In this document: positions 13,201 to 25,300 of the stretch, in pieces
Numbering within the stretch: position 1 is the stretch's first letter
Layout: the number at the start of each line of letters is the position of its first letter
Assembly: GCA_024734555.1 (NCBI GenBank)
Contig: JANPWX010000080.1
Span: 3,164,278 to 3,228,277, forward strand
Source: Trochalopteron elliotii
Lineage: Eukaryota > Chordata > Aves > Passeriformes > Leiothrichidae
Reading direction: 5' to 3'
DNA length: 64,000 nucleotides
Notes under the pieces: model-generated
What the model saw: the letters and a program-made list of their open reading frames with translations, nothing else
Told to the model about the DNA's origin: nothing
Database searches by the model: none
Program-made: the position numbers and the translations under genes

Positions 13201-16200
13201 ATTTGCTTTTTCTTGCTTTATATCTACAGCAACAGCTTACATGTGATGATGACACCACTCTGTTACTACAAGACTGCTATTTGTTGGAAGAAAGAGAGCG
13301 TCTTCAGGAAGAATGGAGACTATTTCGAGAGCAAAAAAAGAATTTTGAGAAGGAACGAAAAAGTTTTACAGAAGCTGCTATTAGATTAGGACTTGAGGTA
13401 TTAGGAAAGGGAGCTCTTACAGAAGATGAATTACAAGTCTGTGTTTTGTACATGCTAAAGTGCAGCCATCCAGCAATACCTATTTCTGATGTCTGTAGAG
13501 AAAGATCATGGCTGTACTGTATAAAACGTATCTGTGGTTGTTCTGGAAGATCATTCTCTTGAAAATTCAAAAAGCCAAGATTTTTGTGTGTCTTGGAAAA
13601 TACAGTTTCTGCAACTGGAACCAAACCATCTTTGTTTCAGCTTTTGAAATATCTTAAGCGCTTCCAAAATTTATTATCTAAATCCCTTAGATACTGCTAA
13701 AGTTTGGTTTCCTACAAAAGCAAGGCCTATGCAAATTTCAGTCAAATTTGGCCTCAGGGTTGAATCTCAAAGGTACTTGATTTCTAAACCTTGGTGAAAA
13801 CTTTTGCAAAATTACTTTTGCCAAAACACCAAGCAATTGCTCTGTTTCCCTTAGTAGGGTCACTTTCTGTTCTGGTTTTGTAGTTAAGCTGGTCAGTAAG
13901 CACAGATACTGGCAGTCAGGGTGGGTGTGTCTGTGAATGAGCTCTAGCACATGTCCTTTGGTCTAGCCCATAGCTGGGGCCAAAAATGTGAAGGGGCTTA
14001 CAAGTTTGGCAGGGAAAGGTCATGATGATATGATTGTGAAACTGGGATGGTACAGATATGACAGGAAAAAAGCCACTGAAGGAAAAAAGAAATGGACTTC
14101 ATTGCTTATAGAACAGCTTGCTTTGATGTGCAGAGCAGAAAGTTGCAGTGGGATGTGATGAAAATTTATAAAGCTGTGGATTCAGTATGAGCAGACAAAA
14201 GCACTACTATTGTTCACCAAATCCCTCAAGACTTGGACTAGAGGGAACTCTTAATTTTGACATTAAGTCAAAACCATACCCAAAAAGGTACCTTATTTTT
14301 TTTTTATAGTTAGGTAGTTGACTTCTGGATTTTTTTTCAAAGGAGATTGTAGAGGCAATGCACACCATCAAGTTCAAAAAGCAGTTGCCTGAGCTTATGG
14401 GCAATACACTCACAAAAAATAAATTGGGGCTCAAGGGAATGCCTTTCAGTATCTATAATTAAATGGCTTCTGGGAATGGGAACCTGTGAGGGAATGCACT
14501 GCAGAAAGTGGCCATGCTCATAAATAGCATCTCTTGTGGCCACTGTTGGAGACCAAATACAGAGCTGACTGGCCAACCTGTCTGACTGAGAATAGCTACT
14601 GGGATAGCAATAGTTCACGTGGTAACAAATACTAACTATGACTAATTTAATTTTACCTGCATTTTAGTGAGTTGGTTTGTTTCATGTTGCACATTGAATG
14701 CAGCTTTAAAAGTCGTGAGTGATAATAAACAATAACTGTCTGGAAGTGTTTAGAACTACATTGCAGCTTAACTGCTCACGCTTCAGCTTGTCAGAATGTT
14801 GAAGTTTGGCTGTAGGCTCTGTAGGTGTTTGTGAAAGTTTGCGTTGGAGTTCAGCTTCCTCTGTTTTCTACTGACAGAGAATAGGAGCATCCTGTTTCAC
14901 TGATGGTTTTTGGAGATGAAATAGCTTGTTGCTTGATTCCAGAGCCATTGGATCTCTTAGTAGTTGTCTGTTAGACACTATTTTCTTTTTCTATGCTCAG
15001 AGGAGCTGGAAAGTGAAGCACCCCTTTTTTTTTTTTTGGCCCCAGTTTTAGACAGAAGCAATCAGTGCTATTTTCAATGTAATTTTTCCCTGTTTAGAAG
15101 GTTTAGGCAGTAATAAATCATTCCTGGCAGCTGCCTTGGATGAGGGCTGCTCCAAGAGGTAGTGCTGCTCTGAGGGGGATGGTGAGCATAGAAGATGGTG
15201 CCACTGGAGTGTAGAGCAGTGAAGTTGAAAGGATTACTCAGACCTCTGTGGAACAAACTGTGGGACTTGGCTTGTAAGTCCCTTTATCCTCAGCCAATCC
15301 TCATTGGGCTCAAAAGCTTGCTCACAGACAGTATTTCCTGTGTTAAGCTGCTGCCTCTCCTTAGTGACATGGACATGTTACAACTTTGGCTTTCTGAAAT
15401 AGAATAGCATCAGTTGAATGTGGGCTGAGGCTTTTTCCTGTGGTCATAAGTGTAAACTGTTGTTTCTTTTCTTAGAGAAAGGCATTTGAAGAAGATAGAG
15501 GAGCATGGCTGAAGCACCAGTTCTTAACTATGACTGCTGATTGCAAGTCTGAAAATGTGACAACTCCAAGTGCCTTCTTAAGAAGCAAGTACTTGGTTCA
15601 AATTATGTTCTTGCACTGTTTCTTTTTCTTCCTTTCAACTAGAAATCGCAACAATGAACAAAACAATTAAAAAACCAAAAGGTCTCAAGAAAAATTTTAC
15701 CATGTCTGTATGCTTCCACATGTCAGGGCAACTGATGACTCAAAATTTCCTTTTAAAAAGAGAATTGTAACTCCCTTCCTGATAATTACATATGTAGGGA
15801 ATATGTGTTAGTGAAACAGTTGGGTGAATATCAAATACCTGACAGAATAGCAGGTAACTTTCAGGTGCTTTCATAAATACTGTAGAACATGTAATCATTC
15901 TGGTTTTCCACTTCATATGAAAGCTTTGAAATCTAAATGTGAGAAGGCATTGATCTGGCCCTAAGCTGGCCATGTCTTTGCATTGACTTGAGTCATGGTT
16001 GGGTTCATGTAAAACAGTAAGACATCTAACTTTATTTTGATTTTGTTTTCTATATTCTGACAAGTTTGCAGGTTTTCATGTTGGTGTTAATTACTGTTTG
16101 TGCATGCTGGAGAAGCCTTTACTTAAGGAATAAAAAAAGCCTTATCAATGGTAAAGTGAGAAACAATTACATTTGAGTGACTTCATGTGACTATTTGCAG

Positions 16201-16906
16201 TGGTGGCTGTGTATGCAAATGCTGCATTTTCAAATTTAGAGCCCTAATTTTAGCATAACTTAATGCAATAGCATTACATATACTTAAAAAAATTTTATCC
16301 CAGGGCTATATCAATAAGAGTTATTATTATAGCTCTGCTTTAAGGCCTTTGTGTTTAGGGTTTTTTTTTTTTAAACAGAGGACGCAAACACTTGAAGAAC
16401 TTGCTTATTTCCAGTGGGCTGCAGTTTAACTGATGATGTGTGTCTCTCTTAGGTTCTGACCCAGACATTCATTTAGTGAAGCCTGCATCTCGGCAAAGAA
16501 AACCTCACCTTGTGTTGAGTCCAACTGTTTCACCAGAACCCTGCCAGATATCTCAATATATTACACAAAACAGGTTAGTGAGACAATGTTGTAGATGGTT
16601 TTTAGAGTGCTGAAATCTGTGTAGAGCACAGCATAATCTAAAGCTTATGGTTGGTATATTACAAAGGATATTAAAATTGTATCGTAAAAACAATACTGTT
16701 TCCATTCAAAACATTATTTATAATTGCATCATAACTTTTTTTCTGCTTTCAGTGTTACATCAGAGAAACCTGCTGCAGAAAACATGCCAAATCTGTGGGT
16801 GGAAAGTGATGACAAAGAAGAAACTGAGGAATGCACAAAGTCATGGGAAGACTCTGGAGTTGGCACTCTGCTATGTAGAAACTTGCACATGGAACAGCTG
16901 CCTTAG
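4213..16906 (+). CDS. SSX2IP: SSX2IP / ADIP, afadin- and alpha-actinin-binding protein
   Basis: The coding exons are 4213-4255, 4969-5132, 5380-5580, 7178-7288, 8519-8654, 10252-10327, 10405-10576, 11363-11513, 12703-12839, 13230-13397, 15476-15584, 16453-16573 and 16753-16906 (stop TAG). They join in frame to 579 residues, against 614 in the human protein. The start [10 protein letters not shown] resembles human MGDWMTVTDP. Very similar blocks include [13 protein letters not shown] (exon 2), LGSDMDHLQ (exon 3), [17 protein letters not shown] (exon 5), [10 protein letters not shown] (exon 6) and [12 protein letters not shown] (exon 10). Exons 3-10 are rich in heptad-like Glu/Lys/Leu sequence, as expected for the ADIP coiled coils. 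The C-terminal 90 residues are much less conserved. Family knowledge: the protein links afadin and alpha-actinin at adherens junctions and is a centriolar-satellite factor for centrosome maturation and ciliogenesis. Intron 11 appears to use a GC donor. The gene is unrelated to its vitellogenin neighbours and marks conserved synteny. Confidence 0.95.
8920..8932. repeat. 13-base G homopolymer in SSX2IP intron 5
   Basis: An uninterrupted G run follows a T run inside the intron between exons 5 and 6. It is a simple low-complexity tract of likely variable length. Confidence 0.9.
15585..16452 (+). other. SSX2IP: SSX2IP intron 11, probable GC-AG intron
   Basis: Exon 11 must end in phase 1 to join exon 12, whose only sensible frame gives [11 protein letters not shown] after the acceptor at 16451-16452. 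The base that satisfies this is 15584, followed directly by GCAAGT, the classical non-canonical GC donor. The joined residues AFLRSSD align with human AFSGSSD. The next GT (15589-15590) would put a stop codon just inside exon 12. Confidence 0.75.
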
Positions 16907-17630
16907 ACTTCTAAGGTTGCCTGCTGGCTTTTTTGTTAGAGACTTGTTCATAAACTTACCCTTCTAAATGAAACAGAATGCTGTGAGTTTGATGATTCTT
17001 CTAGAGGATTATGTGGTGATCTGAATTGTGGTGTGTTTCTATGTGTGTGCACATGGCTTTTACTTTTTAGACCATTTTTTGCCTCTTTCTTGCAACTCTT
17101 GAAAGAAAATTTAAAAATATATGAAAGCTTTGATATTTTTCTAGTAACAGAAGCTCTAATTCTGTGAATAAAGCAATGGTCTGAAACTTTGACTGTAATG
17201 AAATACTGGATCCTAATGTTACCTTTCATCACAGGCAGAGATAGCACTTTTAGATATTGTTTCATTGTTGGACATTCATTTATGTCTCAAGTGTAACTGG
17301 CATTAAATCCTCTTTTGCCTCGACTTGAATGTACAGTATACTGTAGATTTTTAACAAAGCAGGTTCTATATTTATTGTGTGATTTGGAAATACCTCTTTG
17401 ATATCTCAATGATTTAAAGTGCAAAATCTTTATATATTTGTAAATAGAACAAGTGGTTATGCTGAGAAACCATGAAATGAAACACATGCTTACATAAATA
17501 TTATTTTACATGGCATTTTAAATTGTTTTATAGTGATACTCAGTTTACAGATCCATTAGGACTTTCAATGGTTCAGTCAGGAACCGAAGTATTTCAAATG
17601 TGAACAATAAATGTGTAATTCTGTTCTAAA
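16907..17630 (+). terminator. SSX2IP: SSX2IP 3' UTR with two poly(A) signals
   Basis: After the stop codon there is an AT-rich 3' untranslated region with AATAAA at 17167-17172 and again at 17606-17611. The distal signal is followed within 30 bases by T/G-rich sequence, as expected for a cleavage site. Two signals suggest alternative polyadenylation, giving UTRs of roughly 280 or 720 bases. The end coordinate is an estimate. Confidence 0.65.
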
Positions 17631-20600
17631 AGACCTTGGTTCTATGATTTGTGTGCAGTAAACTTTTAAGCTACCATGGTTATAGGGCTGTTTGCAATGT
17701 CTACAAATTCGGTGCTGGTTTTGTATTTTATTAGTTTTTTGTTTTAATTGGCTCCAGAATTTTATTTCTTTGTGTAGCCTTGGGGAAGTCTCTTTTGTTT
17801 ATAATGTAATAAAAATAGCAAAGTTAGAGGTAAGATGTTTCTCCTTCACCTTACTCAGTGCATGTAATTTTCCTTGCCCATTACAAATCCATCCTCTCCT
17901 GTTGGGTTTTTGTGTATATGTGATCATATATAGCCTTGCATGTGTGATCACTTGTATGGCTCTGATCCTTGTGTAATTGGCCTTTTGGAAGATATCTGGG
18001 CTTAAACTGCCTTTCTTGGGGTCAGAGGTGGGAATTTCACTGAAGTTTAGAATCCTTCACTGAAAATGCATTGCTGCTCTGCCCATTTTCTTCAGAATTG
18101 GATGGAGTGTAGTGATTGGATTACCTGGAAAAATAGCAGTAGGATAATACAGGGAGGAGAAGAAACTGTGATTCTCAACCAAACCAAAGAGCTGCAGTTT
18201 CTGCTGTTGAGTTCAATCCATTGAGTTCCAGCTTGACATGAAGTAGTAACCAATGTAAACTGCAGATGATACTTGTGTGGTTTTCATATAGCAACTGTAA
18301 GGGAGCAGAAGTGATTATACCATTTCTAATGATAATGATAATACCATTTCTGATATCTTGGTGGACTCTTTGCTGCATGGGTAAGTCAGGTTGGAAAGAC
18401 AACACCATATTTCTGTTTCTCCTGTTCTTCCCCAATAAATGGGTGTTCAATGTCATGTCATTCACTCCAGCTTTGTAGCAGTGTACAGTTCCTGTTGGTT
18501 TCATGTTTCCCAGCTGTGGGGCAGCTCTTGCCTGAATTTTACTTGTGGAAGAGTAAATACACATTCAAAAAACTTAACTAAGGTGAAAATTTAGTAAATA
18601 AAGTGGGAGAACAGAGCTCTGCAACAGGGATTATTTTCAAGCCAGTAGTGACTGCAGATCTTCATGGCTGAGGCAGGATCCAGATGCCACCAGGGGCTGC
18701 TGCTGTTCCAGTGTGTGCCCATGGGTGCACTACTGGGACTGTTAATTGTGTTTGCTTTTCTTGGGCCCTCCTTCTTCAGCCTGGTTTTCTTTATGAAAGT
18801 AACTTTTAAGAAAATAATGCCTTGAAGAACAAAATAACTTACCTGTTTAAACTCTTGTTTCTGTCCATTGAGTGATTAGCAATTAATAAACATTTTGTAC
18901 TGATTTTTTGCTTTAGTCTTCTGTAACCCATCTTACAGAAGTGGAGTATGTTTGAATGTCTCCATGGAAGAACCAACTGTGCTAGAAGGGTGTATGCAGT
19001 TGAGTTCTGAGCTGGCCTCAGACTTGGTCTGGAGTTACAGATTCAGTCCTGTCCCTGTAAAGAAGTAAAACATAGCTAGAGTTTTTGGATTTCTCTATAT
19101 ACAGTGCCTGGGAAGATTTTAAATCTGAAGCTACTGCTAATAATGGTATGAATTCTGCAGAGGGTGACATTGTGGTACTTCGAGCTGTTGGAAAGAACTG
19201 CAGGATCTTTCTTACTCAGAGAGTAAAGAGAAAAGGGGGAGACTTCCTGCAGGAATGTGATACAGGTGCATACACAGAGGTATATATTTGAAATAATATA
19301 GTGAGTGCTGTTCTCAAAGAACAGGTAGAGACTCCCAGCCAATGATTACAGTACAGCTATTGTTAGCTACTTGTGCATGATTTGAAAAGATGAGTGGTTC
19401 TCTTAAACTGTGGTATTTCACAAAAATCTTTAACACAATATTCATTGCTGCTTTTTCAGCCTATGATGAGCGTGCTTTTACAATAAATATCAGTCTGATT
19501 AGGTATGAGTACTTACTTTCCAAGATTATACTGGAGTTGTTAATTTTTTTCCCTGTGGCCTATGCAATATATAGCTCCTCCAATACAGACTGTATAGCAA
19601 AAAAACCCTAATAAATACAAAGTTTTCATAAGAGAACCTTCTCCCTACAAAACAGCTGTCTTCCTACTTTGAAGAACTACTTCCACCAGATTCTGTGGGC
19701 ATGCTCTACTTCAGTTGCAGCAGGACAAAAGAAAAAGCAGACTATTCTAGCTTATTTTCTAGGGCTTATTCTGTGTCCAGGTACGTTTCAACCAGGTCAA
19801 GGTAACTGATATATCTAGATAATACCAATACAAGCAGGTTATTCTTGAAAGAAAATGGAAGGCTGTGCAGGCTAATGGCAGTACTATGCATGTTGAATTA
19901 ACTTAGTTATTGTGCAGCTTTTTTTTTTTTTTTTTTTGAATTTGCAGTTATCACTAAGATTTTGTCTGTGAGCCTTATAGGACATCTTGGTATTAGATTT
20001 TTTTTTTCTGATTTGTGAGAGAAACTGATGAGATATGAAATGTTGACATAGTTGTATCAAAAAGCTGACCTCAGAAGAAGTGTTCAGATTATCCAGTGAT
20101 TTATTTATTGCTTTCAGACAATACATCTGATATCTAATGTTCACTATGCCCTACAAAGCTGCACTGTAATGAAAACCTAAACTCCCATGGTCTGTATTTT
20201 GTTGTAGTTTTCACACTGATAGCATTTGTGTGTTTTTATTCAAGTTTTGAGTTGTACAAGATGTACAACTATTTGGAATGCAAAACAGGTAAGTTTGTTT
20301 CAAAGAAATATTTATGAATAAAAAATTAATTGTATAAAAGAGCTTGTCCCTTGAGGCACAAAACATGCTTGTTCTCTTGAACACTAGAGATAGATAATCA
20401 TGAAAAAGGAGACATTTCTTGCAAGTGTCCACCCTTCATTCCCCAAGTATCTTCTGCAGTGAGCTGGGTGGCAGTTCCCAAAATAGTTTGCACAAGCTAA
20501 GGTGGATTTACAGTCCACATGGAATCTGTTTGAAAAAGTCAAGACCTGTTTGAAAAGTGGGACTGACAACCTAGGAACATCACTTGCTAATGAAAGACTG

Positions 20601-21250
20601 TAGAAACTGCTGAAATAGTAAATAAATATTCATTTGTGGGTGTTAAAATGGCATTTGCCACAAAGCCTATTCCTGTGGTTAATTATATAACTATAGGAAT
20701 TGTGGGAGTAGAAATAAAGTGTCTGATTAACCAGTATGTGTTAGGTGTTGAATTTGAATGGAGATCATGGCTTTTGTGTGACTTCAAGCAACACGGTAAA
20801 CTGTAGGCTTTAAGTTGCTTCTTCAGAAACATCCTCCAAAAGGCATTTTTCTTGGCTTTTATTGTTGATCCAAATGCCACCCAACTCACTTTGGAAGACT
20901 GTGTCACTTGTTTGAGAGGAATAAGTCTGGTCAATCCCCCATACTCAAACAGGCCAATGTGTTTTGTGCATCTCCACTTGCCTCCAAGGCCCTGAGGTTT
21001 CTAGATGAGAGCACTTGTGTGAATGTGTGCTGGGGCTGTCACTGTAAATTGATGGTGAAGCTGGCTGCATTTTGTGATTGACTCCTTAGGAAATGCAAAA
21101 GTTCTAGCTGACCTGCACTCCCATTCCCCCTGCTTTGCTGGGAGGAGTCTCTGTGGCTTTTAATTGTTCAAATTTGGCTGTCATTTACCTTGAAAGCTTG
21201 AAAGATAAAATATTTACTGATGGCTTATGAAATCTTTGTTCATTTAAAAA
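17631..21250. other. SSX2IP-VTG2 intergenic region
   Basis: About 3.6 kb of AT-rich sequence lies between the SSX2IP cleavage region and the VTG2 distal oestrogen-response element. I find no exon with conserved protein similarity, no RNA gene and no recognisable transposon end. It holds a 19-base T run at 19919-19937 and short A/T homopolymers. Hepatic enhancers for VTG2 could lie here, but nothing in the sequence shows one. Confidence 0.5.
19919..19937. repeat. 19-base T homopolymer
   Basis: An uninterrupted T run lies in the SSX2IP-VTG2 intergenic region. It could be a plain homopolymer or the tail of an old minus-strand retrocopy. I recognise no retroposon body beside it. Confidence 0.8.
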
Positions 21251-21258
21251 ATATTCGT

Positions 21259-21271
21259 GGTCATTGTGACC
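21259..21271 (+). promoter_or_regulatory. VTG2: Perfect distal oestrogen-response element of VTG2
   Basis: The 13 bases GGTCATTGTGACC form a perfect inverted repeat of the oestrogen-receptor half-site with a three-base spacer. It lies about 620 bases before the predicted start site near 21882. As I recall, the chicken VTG2 gene has its main functional element at a nearly identical distance, which supports the assignment. The element should bind an oestrogen-receptor dimer and drive liver expression in laying females. Confidence 0.85.
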
Positions 21272-21531
21272 AGAGCTGAAAGGACACACTGATCCTCTGA
21301 TTTATTTGAATAAATATCTATATCTGCCATATATATAGGTTTTCATTAGAACGTTAAATGTGCTTTGGAGCACATAGGAATATAATAGCAAGAGGATATC
21401 TGTCCTTGTCTGCTCTCTGCAGAGGCAGCTGTAACCAGTGCTGAGAGAAGAGGGAGAACGCTGTCAGTGTGTGACACTGACTCTGTTAATTGGGCTGCTA
21501 TCAGCTAGATAACAGTTTGGGTCGGGTGCCA

Positions 21532-21544
21532 GGTCAGCATAACC
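21532..21544 (+). promoter_or_regulatory. VTG2: Imperfect proximal oestrogen-response element of VTG2
   Basis: GGTCAGCATAACC differs from the palindromic consensus at one base of the right half-site. It lies about 345 bases before the predicted start. The second vitellogenin gene carries the same imperfect right arm (TAACC) at the same distance, within a wider block of similarity that includes CTATCAG and TAGATAA just upstream. The element therefore appears older than the duplication. Confidence 0.8.
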
Positions 21545-21781
21545 TGGACAAAATCAACCTAATCTATGGCAGGACCAAATAGCCAGCTGTGACACAACCT
21601 AGGAAATTAAGTAATGTGTTTATTGTAAAATTATTGTAAATTAGCTAGTAAAACCTGCTAGGATAAGTAGAAACTTTTAAAAATTCAGCAAAGGGCTTAT
21701 GAGATAATCAGTGAGATGCCAAGGTATGCCTTGATTTATACTATTCCATCTGAAGAGAAAGCATGATTGCAAAAAGGGAAG

Positions 21782-21858
21782 TGTTTACATAAACTGATAA
21801 AAAACTTGAGAATTCAGCAGAACACAGCCACGTGTTCCTGAGCTTTCTTCCATAAAAG
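21782..21858 (+). promoter_or_regulatory. VTG2: VTG2 core promoter: forkhead-like site, E-box palindrome, TATA-like box
   Basis: TGTTTAC at 21782-21788 matches the forkhead (FOXA) core. At 21820-21837 the arms GAACAC and GTGTTC flank a 6-base spacer, and the right arm overlaps an E-box, CACGTG at 21829-21834. CATAAAAG at 21851-21858 is a TATA-like box. Thirty bases on lies the predicted start near 21882, giving a leader of only about 14 bases before the ATG at 21896. The motifs are visible; factor binding is inferred. Confidence 0.65.
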
Positions 21859-21895
21859 TCTCACCATGTCTGGCAGAGCCCCATTCACCTTCGCT

Positions 21896-22327
21896 ATGAG
21901 GGGAATCGTACTTGCACTAGTGCTCACCCTTGTAGGTAAGGCTACATATCCCTCCTTCACTTTTCTTTTCCAAATTTTCCTTATGTTCAGTGGCAGCGAT
22001 TGGATCTAGATTGAATGTTAATTATCTGGTTTTCCTCTCTTTTTGTAGGTAGTCAGAAGTTTGACATCGGTAAGTAAATTTCCTTCTATGACCTTTTTTT
22101 CAGTGAATTTGCTGTTATTTCTATTCATTAGAACGTGCTTACAAGTATTGTGAAAATGGCTGTTATTTCCCACAGACCCTGGATTTAGTAGCAGAAAGAG
22201 CTACCTGTACAGTTATGAAGGCTGGGTGTTGAATGGGCTTCAAGAGAAGAATTTAGCCAAAGCCGGCGTGCGCCTGAGCAGCAAACTCGAGATCAGTGGG
22301 CTGTCAGAGAACACCTACCTCCTCAAG
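21896..22327 (+). other. VTG2: VTG2 exons 1-3: signal peptide and start of lipovitellin-1
   Basis: Exon 1 encodes a Met-Arg start and a leucine/valine-rich hydrophobic core. Exon 2 is a 21-base microexon (22049-22069), and cleavage is expected before the mature QKFDI sequence. Exon 3 begins the N-terminal beta-barrel of the large lipid-transfer protein module (LPD_N), with the SYLYSYEG strand typical of vitellogenins. Exon lengths 40, 21 and 152 are identical in the downstream paralogue. Confidence 0.85.
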
Positions 22328-25300
22328 GTACTGTGTCTCCTAAACGTGCAACAGAAAGCTAAAATCACAGCTGTAATTGCTTCTGGCTGACCTGGGGTGT
22401 AGGAAAGCTGCAGGAAACACAACTGGAGACGTATCACTGTAGGTGTCAGAGAGTGATCTGCAGGCTGCTGTTTCAGAGGTGCTGAGTCACCTGTGTTTGT
22501 TGTGGAAGTTTGTAGCAGGTGTTCCTCAAGACTTCCTGTCGGAAATACGATTGCTGGGGGGTTGCTAGAAAATGGCAAACTAACTAAAGGCATTTAGGCC
22601 TGCTCTAAGATTTGATTCTAGTCTTAGCATACGTTTCTTACTCCTGTGGGAAGCCAGGACTAGGGTGTGTAAAATCATTGTTGTGAAGGCAACTGATAAA
22701 CATAGACTTAAAAAGTGATAAAAGGTAAAGATGAAAAGTGATACACGATAAAGGTATGATGAAAAATTGAAAATCACCAGAAAGGAGTATATGATAATGT
22801 TTGGTGTTTGAATAATGCAGTAAACATGTGAAATCATGTCTCTGCTGATGTCAACAGTGATAGGACCTGACTCAATTCAAAATAAATATGCTTCAGAAAT
22901 GTACTTTTGTCCCTTTAATTCAGGTACAATTCAGACATTCTTCTTTGAATACTGAATTCAGTGACAGCTCTCAACAGTTGTATTGAACTACAAATCGTTC
23001 AAAATTGGGGGCTATAGATTGCATTTCACATATAGACTTTGTCCTGAAATTCTTGTATGGTGTGCACCAACCTGTGCTCTGAGGCACCTAAGCTGCCAGT
23101 AACTTTGCCAAAGTTATTGCAATTGCTTCTTTTTTACATTGAATCTTAGTGTTTATAAATAAATATATTGTTCATTGTTAAAATATTTTGGTTGATTTAA
23201 ATAACTAACAGACATGAAGCAAGTATAGTAGTTTGTGTAGTAAAAAAAAAGTTGCATAGGAATAAGTTGAAATGAAACATTCTAAAACTGCATTTTTTTA
23301 TATTTAGAATGATATAAGCTTTTTAAATGCTAAATCTAAAGCAAAATATTTCTTTTAAGGCTGACAAAAAGGGAGACTTTAATTTGATATGTTAACTGCT
23401 TCTGTAAGATAAAATAGTACTGTTGAGCAGACAGGATTTGCACTGGTTTTACCATAGCGTAAGCAAAAGAATAAAGTGCTCTATGATTTTCTAAACCTGC
23501 ACTTGGGAGAAAAGAGAGGTTAGTTTATAGCGGTTATATTAATTTCTTCAATCTGTTTGCATATTTAGCACCAAAGTGATTTTATTCACCTAAGTATCTT
23601 GATTTCCTCCCAGATCCGCTCCCCACAGCTTGAGGAATACAATGGCATCTGGCCCAGGGACCCATTCACTCGGTCTTCCAAAATCACCCAGATGGTTTCC
23701 TCATGCCTCACCCAGCCCTTCAAGTTTGAATACAGCAGTGGACGGGTTGGAAACATTTATGGTCCAGAAAACTGCCCCAATACTTGCATTAACATAGTGA
23801 GAGGAATACTGAACATGATACAGATAACCATTAAAAAGTCACAGAATGTGTATGAATTGCAAGAGGTGTGTTTCTTTCCATTCTAAAACTATTTTGCTGA
23901 AAGGATGTGTTTATTCTCTTTAGCTGGTCTTCCTTTGAGTTTCTGTCTATTTGCATCTACTTTTTTATGCTAATAGTAAGAAAGGGGTGATTTTCATTCA
24001 TTTAGAAGTAAATTTGTGCATGTGAGTTTGACAAATTACCTGGGCTAAATTCTTTCTAAGACATCTGTCTTTAAGTCTTAACGCACAAAGTTCTTTGGAG
24101 AAAAAGAATTATTATCCATTAATTTATTTGTTATATCGTTTCCATAATACAGCTACTTGATCAAATTTATTTGCTAATTGTTGATATTAATTAATTCATT
24201 ACTTTTTAATTTTAAACTCCATCTCCTGACCATGTGAGTATTGCTCACATGCCTATTATTTAGTTCAGTAGGAATGATTGTATGTATTAGTAACAGATTC
24301 ATTGAGAATTTTTTTTAAGTAAAACTTCTCACATAGCAAAATCCTGATCTAATTGGGAAGTCTCATTTTCTGTATTCGTCTGCCAGGCTGGGATTGGAGG
24401 TGTTTGCCATACAAGGTATGTCATCCAGGAAGACAAGAAGAACAGCCGAGTCTCTGTTACGAAAACTGTAGACCAAAATAATTGCCAGGAAAAAGTGGTG
24501 AAGAGTCTTGGAATGGCTTACATCTATCCCTGCCCTGTTGATGTGATGGTATGTGAGATGTGAGAAGATCTTCGTGAGTACAAGCACGGCCATTGTGTTC
24601 TCATTCACTCTGTGGGTCTCCCTGTCCTCCTACAGAAAGAAAGGATCATCAAAGGGACTGCAGCTTTCTCCTACAAGCTGAAGCAGTCAGACAGTGGTAC
24701 TCTGATCACAGAGGTGGTGTCTCAGCAGGTGTATCAGATCTCACCATTCAGTGAACCCACTGGAGTTGCTGTCACAGAAGCAAAGTAGGTGGGACATGGG
24801 CTTGCTTCACAAAGTGAGAATAATTATAGATTCTATCAGTCCCCTTCACCCCCAACTGAAGTGAGATGAGAATGGAGCTCTACAGCATTTGGATGGAGAT
24901 GTGTAATCACACTTAGAGTTTCTGCAGTCCAAAAAGTTCACCAAACCATTTTTTATTTGTACCCTGGTCAAACTGGTATTACAATTGCATGGAAGAAAAG
25001 GAGAAAAGCTGTTCTGCTCGCTTATACCATAAGAATGCAACTTTACTGCTCTGTTTGTTCTGAAAAGGGGCTAATTTGTAGTGTCAGGAAGAAGATGGTG
25101 CGTGTAGAAATACGATCATTCATTACAGCAGGTCAGTAGCTTTCATTCAGCAGACAGCAATTTTGCTTCTCCTCGGAAACAATTTCGTTGTAGGTAATTC
25201 CAATGCCATTTTGTGCTAGATAGAAGACTTTATTCATTAGCAAAAGGTTTTCTTTTGATAAGAAAAATTTTTAGAGTAAAACAGATACCACCGCAGTATC

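Noticed and set aside
19085..19291. 68-residue frame in the SSX2IP-VTG2 spacer with an ordered-looking composition
   Set aside because: I recognise no family, and there is no splice or promoter context for it.
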